Shown here: piece after piece, positions 22,317 to 30,174 of the stretch
Position numbering within the stretch: the first letter of the stretch is position 1
Layout: each line of letters opens with the position of its first letter
NCBI GenBank assembly: GCA_018830525.1
Contig: JAHJSH010000023.1
Span: 1 to 44,428 of the forward strand
DNA length: 44,428 nt
Reading direction: 5' to 3'
Source of the DNA: Nanobdellota archaeon
GTDB taxonomy: Archaea; Nanobdellota; Nanobdellia; Pacearchaeales; GW2011-AR1
Notes under the pieces: generated by a model
Databases searched by the model: none
Told to the model about the DNA's origin: nothing
What the model saw: the letters and a program-made list of their open reading frames with translations, nothing else
Program-made: the position numbers and the translations under genes

Positions 22317-22577
22317 ATGGAAAACAAAACAAATGATTCAGCAAAGGCAACCAATGTGGCAACAATTTTTGCAGAATGGACCCTAGACCAACTAAGATTG
22401 AAAGATATCAATGGGCTTGAAGAAAAAGCTGTAGGATATTGGAACTCAGATTGCTTAAGATTAGAAGAAGGTCTTGAAAGAGTAAAGCAAACAACTAGTT
22501 ATGATAACGCTACAGAATTAACAAATCTAGCTGTAGGATTAATGAAAATTTATGAGGGAGTTCCATATGGGAAATAA
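22317..22577 (+). CDS. hypothetical 86-residue helical protein
   Basis: Acidic, mostly helical protein (TNVATIFAEWTLDQLRLKD, GLEEKAVGYWNSDCLRLEEG) without membrane segments. ATG 22317 follows an SD-like taggag (22298-22303). It overlaps the start of the receiver-like gene by 11 bp, so translation is coupled. No family recognised. It may be a partner of the receiver-like protein, analogous to a small phosphotransfer or adaptor subunit, but no conserved His motif is visible. Confidence 0.65.
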   Translation: MENKTNDSAKATNVATIFAEWTLDQLRLKDINGLEEKAVGYWNSDCLRLEEGLERVKQTTSYDNATELTNLAVGLMKIYEGVPYGK

Positions 22578-23232
22578 AAAAATATTAGTAGTTGAGGATA
22601 ACCTAGAAGAAGCTAAATTTGCTTTAGAGCAAATTAAAAAATTCAATTTAGAAGGAAGATTAGCTCAAGATTTTGATTCTGCAATACAAGAATTAAACAA
22701 TCATCCAGATTATGTTTTATCAGATTTATTCTTTCCTGCTGGAAGAAATATTAATCAAAGTCATTATATTGAAAGAGTTCTGCCTTTATACGAAAATTAT
22801 CTATCAAAATTTCAAAAAAAGGATAAGGGAGTTTTGTCTCAGGCAATAGAAAATGTTTCTAAAGTATTTCAAACAACACCTGAAAAATATGTTGAAGAAA
22901 TACTTCCGTCACTTAATAATCCTAAAGAAGTGGTTGAAATGTCAAGAGATGCAGTTTATGGAATAGAAAATTATTCAAAATACAAAAGATTAGTAGAGTT
23001 TATTGAAGAAATAAAACAAGGTAAAAACTTACCTTATGGTTATTTTCTAGCAGAGGAAACTAAGGGGATGAATATTCCTACAAGGATAATTACCTCTACA
23101 AACCACCATGACATAACTTTTGAGCCTATCAGAAATATTTTGAAAGCACCTTACTACGATAATTTGATTGAAGGAAATAAAAATTGGCAAGGGGCATTAC
23201 AAAATGTCTTAGCAAATCCCGGGAGTGATTAA
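22567..23232 (+). CDS. response-regulator receiver-like protein with large insertion
   Basis: From ATG 22567 (MGNKKILVVEDN) 221 residues; the ATG at 22552 in the same frame contains the SD (gaggga) and is less likely. Receiver features: ILVVEDN with Glu10/Asp11, and DYVLSDLFFPAG with candidate phospho-Asp53. Then an insertion of about 90 residues (70-160, helical), and the receiver resumes: YGYFLAEETKGMNIPTRIIT with STNHHDITFEPI. The insertion between beta3/alpha3 and beta4 and the lack of an output domain are unusual. No histidine kinase is in the window. Likely a stand-alone receiver working with the two flanking small proteins. Confidence 0.7.
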   Translation: MGNKKILVVEDNLEEAKFALEQIKKFNLEGRLAQDFDSAIQELNNHPDYVLSDLFFPAGRNINQSHYIERVLPLYENYLSKFQKKDKGVLSQAIENVSKVFQTTPEKYVEEILPSLNNPKEVVEMSRDAVYGIENYSKYKRLVEFIEEIKQGKNLPYGYFLAEETKGMNIPTRIITSTNHHDITFEPIRNILKAPYYDNLIEGNKNWQGALQNVLANPGSD

Positions 23233-23233
23233 A

Positions 23234-23746
23234 ATGACAATAAATTTACCAAAATTTTTTGATATACGCGAAGCAACAAGAGATATAGCAGAATTTCATC
23301 TACAAGAAGGATGTATGTTTCAACCAGTAGATGAAGATAAAGTTGCTGATTATTTCAACAAATTCTTAGCAGAAAATCCAAAGGTGAAAGAAATTGAAGG
23401 ACTTGTTGATAGACTTCATGAAAGTGTTAAACTAGGTTCAAGAATTACTGCACTTGATTACAACAAAGACCAAAAAATTGGTTCTTATGTGTTAAATAGA
23501 AACGGTTTTATTGGACCTGCATCATCAGTGGTTGAAGTAGCTACAATAGGAGCAAATACTCTTGAGAGAGGATATGAACAAAATTATATCAGATTTGGAA
23601 ATGCAGGTAATGGAGTAGTTCTAGGAGATTCATATTGTGCTATGAGACTTGATAAAGTATCTGCTGAAAAAAAGGATAACAGTCTAATTTTAAAAGCATT
23701 TTATTCAGAAAAACCACAATTCAACATAGAAAAAATATTAAAATAA
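23234..23746 (+). CDS. hypothetical 170-residue protein
   Basis: From ATG 23234 (MTINLPKFFDIREATRD); a GTG at 23225 is an alternative, and cccgggag (23219-23225) may act as SD. Soluble alpha/beta protein: helical N-terminal half (IAEFHLQEGCMFQPVDEDKV), then a strand-rich half (SYVLNRNGFIGPASSVVEVA, NGVVLGDSYCAM). No family recognised. Co-transcribed with the receiver-like gene, and convergent with the methyltransferase gene with no space between the two stop codons. Confidence 0.65.
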   Translation: MTINLPKFFDIREATRDIAEFHLQEGCMFQPVDEDKVADYFNKFLAENPKVKEIEGLVDRLHESVKLGSRITALDYNKDQKIGSYVLNRNGFIGPASSVVEVATIGANTLERGYEQNYIRFGNAGNGVVLGDSYCAMRLDKVSAEKKDNSLILKAFYSEKPQFNIEKILK

Positions 23747-24529
23747 TTATTTTTTAGCAAGAATTATATCAAAATGTTTTTCTGATTTAAAAGACATTTC
23801 TTTAATACTTGAAAATCCTACTTTTCTAAGCATATTCATTAATTCTTTTTTTGATAAAAGATAAGTTATGTTAGGTAGACCTATTTCTTTTCCTGTTTTA
23901 TCACGCAAAAGCATTGCAGAAGATCTTATATTCAATTTATTTTTAATCTCATTATAAAAAATCAGATCATATTTTTTATCTTTTATCTGTATTTCTACGA
24001 CCTTAGTTTTATGTGGTTTTTCACTATCTTTAAATTTATCAATATACAAAAGTCCTCCATCCTTCAATAAATCATAGAATATTTTTAAGGTTTCTTCATA
24101 TAACTTCAGGCTTTTCTTTGCATCAACTTTTTGAGACTTATTCCAACCACCTGCAGCATAAATAAATGAGTTACCTCTGCAAAAACTAAAATCATAATAA
24201 TTCTTTTTATAATGTTTAGGTATCTGTAACCAAGTTAATTTTTTACATCTTAAGTTTAATTTCTTCTTTTTTGCTTTTCTTGAGAAAACATTTATCTCAT
24301 CTTGCATAGAATCCATACAATCAATTTTATATCCTTTCTTTGTAAGCTCTAATGCAGGAAATCCTGTTCCAACACTAACATCAATAATTTTAGATTTTTT
24401 ACTTATTTTATTTTTCTTAAATAATTTTAGAATTTCATTAACATATTTTTTGGTATCATATAATAAATTATATAGGCAGGCATCCCACAACTCTGCAAAC
24501 CTTGGTTCTTTTTTAAATTTAAGTTTCAT
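23747..24529 (-). CDS. class I SAM-dependent methyltransferase, stand-alone paralogue
   Basis: 260 residues. Motif I KIIDVSVGTGFPALEL (about 48-63), acidic loop IDCMDSM, then FSFCRGNSFIYAAGGWNKS and GGLLYIDKFKDSE. It aligns along its full length with the C-terminal 260 residues of the adjacent fusion protein (LLYDTKKYVNEI / LLYNPEEYVNEI, RGNSFIYAAGGWN / RGNTLIYAEGGWN, MLLRDKTGKEIGLPN / MLLRDKKGKEVGLPN). General similarity to glycine/sarcosine-type small-molecule N-methyltransferases is possible but uncertain. Its ATG overlaps the fusion gene's stop by 4 nt (ATGA), so the two proteins are made together. Confidence 0.85.
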   Translation of the reverse strand: MKLKFKKEPRFAELWDACLYNLLYDTKKYVNEILKLFKKNKISKKSKIIDVSVGTGFPALELTKKGYKIDCMDSMQDEINVFSRKAKKKKLNLRCKKLTWLQIPKHYKKNYYDFSFCRGNSFIYAAGGWNKSQKVDAKKSLKLYEETLKIFYDLLKDGGLLYIDKFKDSEKPHKTKVVEIQIKDKKYDLIFYNEIKNKLNIRSSAMLLRDKTGKEIGLPNITYLLSKKELMNMLRKVGFSSIKEMSFKSEKHFDIILAKK

Positions 24530-27500
24530 TTTTTAGCCAACCAAACAACAAAATGTTTTTCATTTCTTAATTTAATTTTTTTAATAGAACTAAATCCTAC
24601 TTCTTTCAACAAATCTTCCATTTCATCTTCAGTTAAATCATAAGCCATGTTAGGCAATCCAACTTCTTTGCCTTTTTTATCTCTTAGAAGCATTTGAGCA
24701 TATCTTACATTTTTTTCTGGCTTTCTTTCAACAGAAAAAATAATGTCTTTTATTTCTCCAGTAGACTTAATATTTAGTTTAGCAACAACTTTTTTTGTAG
24801 GAACCTCTGAATCCCTATATTTGTCTACATAAAGATATCCCCCTTTCTTCAATAAATCATAATAAATTTGAAGAGTTTTCTTAAGGGTGCTTAAACTTTT
24901 CTTTTTATCAACAAGTTTTTTCTCATTCCAACCCCCCTCTGCATAAATTAATGTATTCCCCCTATTAAATAACATATCAAAAGAATTTTTCTTAAAATGT
25001 TTTGGCAAATCTAACCAGGTTGATTGAACTACTTCGTGCTTGATTCCTTTTTCCTTAAGAACTCCTAAAAATGGTTTAATCATTTCTTTGCTTTTATCTG
25101 CGGTTTTAAGATTATAGCCTTTCTCTAAAAGTTCTGTGCAAAAGAATCCTGGACCAACACAAGTGTCTAGAATTTCTGATTTTTTTGTTATTCCAATATT
25201 CTTAAATAATTCTTCAATTTCATTAACATACTCTTCAGGATTGTATAGTAATTTATATTCAGCCAGTCTCCATAAGTCAGGAAATTCTGGTTCTTCATCA
25301 ACATCTAATTCCTCAATAGTTCCCTTATCAGATAGGTATTTTATCTGAGCCCCTGTAGCAAGGTATCTCGTAGAATCAGGACCCAAGGGGATATTAAAAA
25401 ATCTAAAAGAACCCTCATTTTTTTCTTGAAGCATAAGCTTTGCATATAGCTCAGCCCCCTTTGTAACTGCATCATCGCACATTGCAGGAGTAAGCATCAC
25501 TAAAATTTTATGTTTAGCTTTTGATTTTGGACTAAGAACTCTTTGAGAAGTATAATCAAAAATAACTCCTTTTGCTTTTCCAAATAATTCAGAAATAAAC
25601 TGACAAACTTCAACAATACAGAATTTTCCACCAGTCTTAGAATTAAAAGCATCAAATCTGCAAGTTTTAATTTCTTGATTATCCAATATTTTTATTGATA
25701 ATTCCCAAGCATCTTTATTCAGTGTATAATTAATAATTCCTTCAAAGAATTTTTTATTTTTTTCAACAAATTCCTTAAATCTCTGTCTCAGTTTAGTTTC
25801 TTTTGTAAACTTCTCCTCTTCAAAAGATAAAATATCTGTTTCTTTTAAACCAGCATTAGCCAATAATTCCTTATATTTTTTAGGAATATTTGGTTTTTTA
25901 TATTCTGCTAGCAATCCATTTCTATAATCTTCTGCTGTTTTCTTTGTAGTGTTTGTAGGAGAAAGTCTAAGTTCATTTATTCCAGTAGTGTCGTTGGCAA
26001 TTGTAACTAATTTAGCATCCAAATCCATTTCCTTTAATTCTTTCACAATCTCACAACCAAATTGCCAGGTAAATAAAGGAAAAGTAGTCATTCCAAAACC
26101 ATCCAACAGATTATGAAGTCTATCTGGAACTAGTGGTTTAATACTTGGATAGAACTTATTTTCTTGCATGTCTGGAATCCCTAAAAAATGACCAGCCATA
26201 ACAATAATTTCTGTTTCTTCTGGCTGATAAACTGCAGATTTTATTTTCTGTATTATTTGTTTTTTTGAGTTAGCTAAGAAGATATTTTTATAATAATTCA
26301 TATTTCTAAGGGGTTCTAAATTTTTATTTTTAATTAATCCTCTTTTTTTATCTAAAAACATTTGAAGCTCTTGAATAAATATTTCAATATCCTGTTCAGT
26401 ATTATAAACTCCAAAACTAACTCTAACAGTTTCTGTCCCTAACATGTCAATCAATGGAAAAGCACAATGAGAACCATAACGGATAGCAATTTTTCTTTTA
26501 TCAAGATACTCTCCTATTTCTTTTGTTGAAAACTCATCAATAGAAAAAGAAACAACCCCTGTCCTTTGGTTTATTTTTTCAGAACCATGAATCTTAATTC
26601 CCTGAATTTTTTTTAGTCTTTCAATAATATTAGCAGTTAATTCATGTTCGTGTTTTTGTATCTCATCAAATCCAATAGATCTTATGAAATCTATGGCTTT
26701 TGATAATCCAACGATATTCGAAGTATTTGGAGTTCCGCCTTCTAAAATAATTAATCCCTGCTTAAAATCTATAATTAGGTCTGTATAATCTTCTTCATCA
26801 ACCATCGAAATAGAATTAACTGTTCCCCCTCCCGCCCTTACTGGTTTGAGTAGGGGAAATATTTTCTTTGAAATAAATAAAACTCCCACACCACAAGGAC
26901 CATACATTTTATGACTAGAAAATGCAAAAACATCGCATTTAATTTTTTTAATATCAACAGGAATATGTGCAACTGACTGAGCCCCATCAACAATATAAAT
27001 TATATCTGGATGATTCTCCTTTAGATATTTTCCAATTTCCTCAACAGGATTTATTCCTCCAAGAACATTAGATACATGATTTATTGCAACAATTTTGGTC
27101 TTAGGAGATATTGCTTTTTTCAATTTATCCACATCTACAACATAGTCCTTTAATTTAACCACCTTCAATTTAGCCCCCTTTCTTATTAATTTCTCAAAAG
27201 GCAACATGTTTGAGTGATGCTCAGATATTGGTAGAATTATTTCATCGCCTTTTTCTATAATATGGGCGATGGCATCAACTGCCAAGTTTATAGAATCTGT
27301 AGTATTATTAGTAAATACGATCTCTTTATCAGAAGAATTAATAAAACGAGCGATATTTTCTCGAGCTTCTACAAGCCATTGCTCATTTTTTTCAGCTACA
27401 ATATGAGCTCCCCGATGAGGGTTCCCACGATATTCTAAAACCTGTTCAACTGCCCTTATCACAGAATCTGGAACTTGTGTTGTTGCAGCATTATCTAAAT

Positions 27501-27558
27501 AAACTAAATTATTCTTTCTAAAAAAATCAAACATAGATTTTAATTCAATATTTGCCAT
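24526..27558 (-). CDS. fusion: cysteine desulfurase, unknown domain, SAM methyltransferase
   Basis: 1010 residues in three parts. (1) Residues 1-405 are a complete SufS-type class V cysteine desulfurase: LDNAATTQ, PLP-contacting HH at 114-115, DGAQSVAH (Asp191), Lys217 in SSHKMYGP and the active Cys365 in YGSHCAFP. (2) Residues about 411-735 match nothing I know; they include VYQPEETEIIVMAGHFLGIP, FPLFTWQFGCE and a Cys-bearing KFCIVEVCQF. (3) Residues about 750-1010 are a SAM methyltransferase (ILDTCVGPGFFCTELLEKGY, RGNTLIYAEGGWN). Sulfur mobilisation plus methylation in one chain suggests synthesis of a methylated thio-compound or thio-modified nucleotide/peptide. No partner such as SufU, MnmA or a radical SAM enzyme is adjacent. 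Leader start ATG 27558. Confidence 0.88.
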   Translation of the reverse strand: MANIELKSMFDFFRKNNLVYLDNAATTQVPDSVIRAVEQVLEYRGNPHRGAHIVAEKNEQWLVEARENIARFINSSDKEIVFTNNTTDSINLAVDAIAHIIEKGDEIILPISEHHSNMLPFEKLIRKGAKLKVVKLKDYVVDVDKLKKAISPKTKIVAINHVSNVLGGINPVEEIGKYLKENHPDIIYIVDGAQSVAHIPVDIKKIKCDVFAFSSHKMYGPCGVGVLFISKKIFPLLKPVRAGGGTVNSISMVDEEDYTDLIIDFKQGLIILEGGTPNTSNIVGLSKAIDFIRSIGFDEIQKHEHELTANIIERLKKIQGIKIHGSEKINQRTGVVSFSIDEFSTKEIGEYLDKRKIAIRYGSHCAFPLIDMLGTETVRVSFGVYNTEQDIEIFIQELQMFLDKKRGLIKNKNLEPLRNMNYYKNIFLANSKKQIIQKIKSAVYQPEETEIIVMAGHFLGIPDMQENKFYPSIKPLVPDRLHNLLDGFGMTTFPLFTWQFGCEIVKELKEMDLDAKLVTIANDTTGINELRLSPTNTTKKTAEDYRNGLLAEYKKPNIPKKYKELLANAGLKETDILSFEEEKFTKETKLRQRFKEFVEKNKKFFEGIINYTLNKDAWELSIKILDNQEIKTCRFDAFNSKTGGKFCIVEVCQFISELFGKAKGVIFDYTSQRVLSPKSKAKHKILVMLTPAMCDDAVTKGAELYAKLMLQEKNEGSFRFFNIPLGPDSTRYLATGAQIKYLSDKGTIEELDVDEEPEFPDLWRLAEYKLLYNPEEYVNEIEELFKNIGITKKSEILDTCVGPGFFCTELLEKGYNLKTADKSKEMIKPFLGVLKEKGIKHEVVQSTWLDLPKHFKKNSFDMLFNRGNTLIYAEGGWNEKKLVDKKKSLSTLKKTLQIYYDLLKKGGYLYVDKYRDSEVPTKKVVAKLNIKSTGEIKDIIFSVERKPEKNVRYAQMLLRDKKGKEVGLPNMAYDLTEDEMEDLLKEVGFSSIKKIKLRNEKHFVVWLAKK

Positions 27559-27639
27559 CTTTTAAAATAGAAGAGAACTCGGATATTTAAAAGTTGTCCT
27601 ATATCTTTTTATTTACCTATAGGCTCATTGCAGAACACT

Positions 27640-27690
27640 CTCCATCTGGTCAAGATGGTCGAGACGTCGGCAGGGGCATGACACCTTTCT
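27640..27690. repeat. accessory-region repeat element, partial copy 3
   Basis: ccatctggtcaagatgg forms a hairpin and is followed by gtcggcaggggcatgacacc (27666-27685), one mismatch from 17080-17099. Located between the fusion gene promoter and the 3' end of the second Fic gene. Further right, ttgtctaca occurs twice (about 27711 and 27728), as it does again before the HEPN gene's 3' end (about 28894 and 28906). Confidence 0.55.
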
Positions 27691-27754
27691 GGCATTTAGG
27701 GAGACTACTTTGTCTACAATAAATAATTTGTCTACAAATATGTCTATATTAGAA

Positions 27755-28660
27755 TCAAACCAAATATTTCTCTAAAATATAACTAATAAATCGCTTTTCA
27801 TCTTTTTCTATTTGATGATAATCTAATGCATTATAATAATTTTCCAAATCTTCTACAGGAATATCTATCAAAGGATAACCTTTTTTCCATAAAACCCAAT
27901 TCATTAAAAGTCTTGATAATCTAGAGTTTCCATCAGCAAACATCTGCATAGAAATTAATTTTAAATGAATTAATGAAGCAAGTTCTAGGGGATGTAATTT
28001 TCTGCTATTATCTTTATACCATAGAAAAAAGTTTTTTATTTCTCTGTCTAATTCATCCCATTTTGGAGGAACATAAGGAGTTCCTGCAATTTGAATATTT
28101 CTTTTTAATTCACTTCTAAGTTTTCCCGCTATTTCATTATTAACACCTTTCATAAGAAGGCTATGCAATCTTTTTATAAAGTTTAAATCAAAAGTTCCCT
28201 TATATTTAGTAATCAACATAAACCCTTGTTCATGATTTTCTATTTCTTTTGCAATTCTTAAGTTTTTAAATTCTGCAGGAATAATTCCTTCCTTTAATAT
28301 AAGAAAAGTTTGTCTTAATGTAATATCTATCCCAGAAAGTTTACTACTATCATAAGTATACCTGATCATAAACTCTTCAATTTTCTTCTTTTTTTCGATA
28401 TTACTTAATTTTTTTAATTCCTTAACATAGTTTTCTTTCTTATTTTCTATACCCCCTAATTCTTTTTGAGAAAAATATTTAGTGCCTTTTTTATTAATTT
28501 CTTTTAAAAATTCTTTTTCAATTTTCTCTAATTTCTCTTTTGAAGGAATTACTTTTCCAAGATATTTTGTCTTATGAATTATTTTATCTCCATTACGAAT
28601 ATTATGGACAAGTCTATAGTAATCATTTCCCTTTAATTTAAATTTCTCAGTATAAACCAT
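27755..28660 (-). CDS. Fic-like protein with degenerate active site
   Basis: 301 residues. N-terminal 45 residues (YYRLVHNIRNGDKI and TKYLGK) are the module shared with the MNT, solo and first Fic proteins. A helical linker follows, then a Fic fold with inhibitory-like YDSSKLSGID (103-112) and the Fic loop IHLKLISMQMFADGNSRLSR (231-250). Against HPFxDGNGR the catalytic His is Gln239 and the second Gly of GNG is Ser246, while Asp243, Asn245 and Arg247 remain. AMP transfer is therefore doubtful; an antitoxin-like or nucleotide-binding role is possible. ATG 28660 is about 25 nt after TATA atttaaatag and is leaderless. Confidence 0.85.
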   Translation of the reverse strand: MVYTEKFKLKGNDYYRLVHNIRNGDKIIHKTKYLGKVIPSKEKLEKIEKEFLKEINKKGTKYFSQKELGGIENKKENYVKELKKLSNIEKKKKIEEFMIRYTYDSSKLSGIDITLRQTFLILKEGIIPAEFKNLRIAKEIENHEQGFMLITKYKGTFDLNFIKRLHSLLMKGVNNEIAGKLRSELKRNIQIAGTPYVPPKWDELDREIKNFFLWYKDNSRKLHPLELASLIHLKLISMQMFADGNSRLSRLLMNWVLWKKGYPLIDIPVEDLENYYNALDYHQIEKDEKRFISYILEKYLV

Positions 28661-28666
28661 AAAATA

Positions 28667-28709
28667 GTTATGGGCTACATCTATTTAAATGTTGTGGTTA
28701 TGGGCTACA
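28667..28709 (-). promoter_or_regulatory. Fic-like gene promoter with 13-bp direct repeats
   Basis: gttatgggctaca occurs at 28667-28679 and 28697-28709, one on each side of the minus-strand TATA atttaaat (28683-28690). On the minus strand the copy after the TATA begins TGTAGCCCATA, at the same place as TGTAGTCATA and TGTAGGGGTA in the related promoters, but here the arms are direct rather than inverted. Probable operator. Confidence 0.6.
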
Positions 28710-28737
28710 AATAACCTATCTCCCTATCTCGACAATC

Positions 28738-28856
28738 TTTATAAATCAAAGCAGTCTTACAGAAATAATAAACAGCAACGATAAAAACAGGACAAAAATA
28801 CCCTACAATATAACATTTTACCTACTTACCCAGCAGGGGCATGTATTACATGTAAT
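28738..28856. repeat. accessory-region repeat element, copy 2 (possible ncRNA)
   Basis: 28738-28803 aligns with 16989-17054 without gaps. agcaggggcatg (28832-28843) corresponds to the second conserved block of copy 1. A 12-bp palindrome attacatgtaat lies at 28845-28856. It stands immediately upstream of the degenerate Fic gene, as copy 1 does for the first. Rest of the gap to 28920 is AT-rich with the ttgtctaca pair. Confidence 0.6.
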
Positions 28857-28920
28857 CGGAGCGGGGATTTTATTAATTCTACATAATTAATTTTGTCTAC
28901 AAAATTGTCTACATTTAGAA

Positions 28921-29268
28921 TTAGCTTTCTTTTAACTCGTTTTTTATGTTTAATATATCTTTTTTTAAACCAGGCAAATTTTCTTTAATAACTTTCCATA
29001 CAGTTTTTAAATCAACTCCAAAATAATGATGCATTAATTTATCTCTCATTCCGGCAATCCTAATCCAAGGAATATCTGGATATTTTTTTCTAAATGAATC
29101 TGGGATATTTTTAACAGCTTCCCCAATTATTTCAATTTGCCTTATAACTGCACTTTGCTTTTCTTTATTTTTTAAAAAATAATTCTTAGAAGAATTTTTA
29201 ATAAAAGATTCAATATTTTGAATACTTTCTAAAATATGTTCAATAAAAATTAATGGTTCTTTGCTCAT
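28921..29268 (-). CDS. hepT: HEPN-domain toxin (HepT/DUF86 family)
   Basis: 115 residues of helical HEPN fold. RDKLMHHY (Arg75, His80, Tyr82) is the RX4HXY signature of HepT ribonucleases, with the Tyr that the cognate MntA can AMPylate to silence the toxin. AVIRQIEIIGEAVKNIP is the usual first-helix motif. ATG 29268 overlaps the stop of the MNT gene by 4 nt (ATGA), giving antitoxin-toxin order as in type VII MntA-HepT systems. Confidence 0.9.
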   Translation of the reverse strand: MSKEPLIFIEHILESIQNIESFIKNSSKNYFLKNKEKQSAVIRQIEIIGEAVKNIPDSFRKKYPDIPWIRIAGMRDKLMHHYFGVDLKTVWKVIKENLPGLKKDILNIKNELKES

Positions 29269-29720
29269 ATTATTCTTACCTCTTCATTTAGAATCCTTTC
29301 TCTTAATAAGTGATTGATCCCTCCATATGTAATTAAATCAATTTTCTTTCGAAGTTTTTTCTTTAGTTCTATTTCTAATCCTACTAAATCCAATAAACTA
29401 CCATCAAATTCAATTAAAATATCAACATCACTATCTTTTCTTTGTTCTCCCTTAGCATAACTTCCAAAAATTCCAGCTTTTTTTATATTATTTTTCTTCA
29501 AAATTTCTTTTATTTTTGGTTTAATTTTTTCTAATTTTTTATTGATTTTTAAGGGGCTTAGTTTTTTATCTGCTTGTTTTTCTTTGCTTTTTAGTTCTTC
29601 TTCTTTTAGATTGACTCCTAAATAGATTCTTTCTTTTCTTATTTTACTGCCTTTTCTTAAAGACTTAGCTCTGTAATAATATTTTCTATTATTTTTCTTT
29701 TGCATTTCTGTGTGAACCAT
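29265..29720 (-). CDS. mntA: MNT nucleotidyltransferase antitoxin with extra N-terminal domain
   Basis: 151 residues. Residues about 75-151 are a minimal nucleotidyltransferase: GIFGSYAKGEQRKDSDVDIL with Gly86-Ser87 and Asp98/Asp100 (GSX10DXD), then FDGSLLDLVGLEIELKKKL. MntA enzymes AMPylate the HepT Tyr and neutralise it. Unlike a usual MntA (about 100 residues), residues 1-45 (RKYYYRAKSLRKGSKIRKER and YLG) form a separate basic module found also in the two Fic proteins and in the 49-residue protein. Given the operator-like promoter it may be the DNA-binding part. Leaderless: TATA atttataaat 29740-29749, ATG 29720. Confidence 0.9.
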   Translation of the reverse strand: MVHTEMQKKNNRKYYYRAKSLRKGSKIRKERIYLGVNLKEEELKSKEKQADKKLSPLKINKKLEKIKPKIKEILKKNNIKKAGIFGSYAKGEQRKDSDVDILIEFDGSLLDLVGLEIELKKKLRKKIDLITYGGINHLLRERILNEEVRII

Positions 29721-29728
29721 GTAATATT

Positions 29729-29767
29729 TATGACTACATTATTTATAAATCTTTCTATGTAGTCATA
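29729..29767 (-). promoter_or_regulatory. mntA-hepT promoter flanked by perfect inverted repeat
   Basis: tatgactaca (29729-29738) and tgtagtcata (29758-29767) are perfect 10-bp arms around the minus-strand core tagaaagatttataaat. The TATA sits inside the loop, so a dimer binding both arms would block TBP/TFB. This is the best example of the shared operator plan of this region. Confidence 0.75.
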
Positions 29768-29816
29768 ATAACTAAAGATTATTAGAGGATGGAAATAAAT
29801 TGTAGACAAAATGTTT

Positions 29817-29865
29817 CTATTATTCACTTAATCTTTAGTTTTTATAAACTTTTAGTGAATAATAG
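29817..29865. repeat. 12-bp inverted repeat around a TATA-like core, no gene
   Basis: ctattattcact (29817-29828) and agtgaataatag (29854-29865) are perfect arms enclosing tttttataaac. It has the same plan as the neighbouring operators, but neither strand has a gene starting at the right distance. Probably an orphan promoter-operator left by a lost module, or a regulator of the mntA or 49-residue gene. Confidence 0.55.
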
Positions 29866-29874
29866 CCTTGCGTG

Positions 29875-30024
29875 CTAATTAGCCTTTGATTTAAGCTTTT
29901 TAAGAACTGTTTCAGCTTTACCTAGATAGAGAATAACTTTTTGTCTTACTTTATTCCCTTTTCTAATTGATTCTACAATATAATAATAAATTCTATTGCC
30001 TCGCTTATTTGCTCTGATAAACAT
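29875..30024 (-). CDS. 49-residue solo protein with the shared N-terminal domain
   Basis: Minus-strand ATG 30024 encodes MFIRANKRGNRIYYYIVESI then RKGNKVRQKVILYLGKAE and ends LKKLKSKAN. YYY-x4-SIRKG-K-x6-YLGK is the same pattern as the N-termini of the MNT protein (YYYRAKSLRKGSK ... YLG), the degenerate Fic protein and the restored first Fic protein. It is strongly basic, consistent with nucleic-acid binding. TATA acttatataatg lies about 25 nt upstream, and again TGTAG (tgtagtgttcacta) follows the TATA. Either a stand-alone regulator or the stump of a larger gene; the stop is clean and the next bases are not homologous to the others. Confidence 0.6.
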   Translation of the reverse strand: MFIRANKRGNRIYYYIVESIRKGNKVRQKVILYLGKAETVLKKLKSKAN

Positions 30025-30174
30025 AAAATATAGTGAACACTACATTATATAAGTTTTTCTATGTTATGAGTGGAGCGAGAAAACTCACATATTTTAATAT
30101 GTGGATGAGAGCGATTGGTTGAACAAGTCATCTAGTTGTCTTCGATAAATATATATTCTAAAAAATATTAAAGA

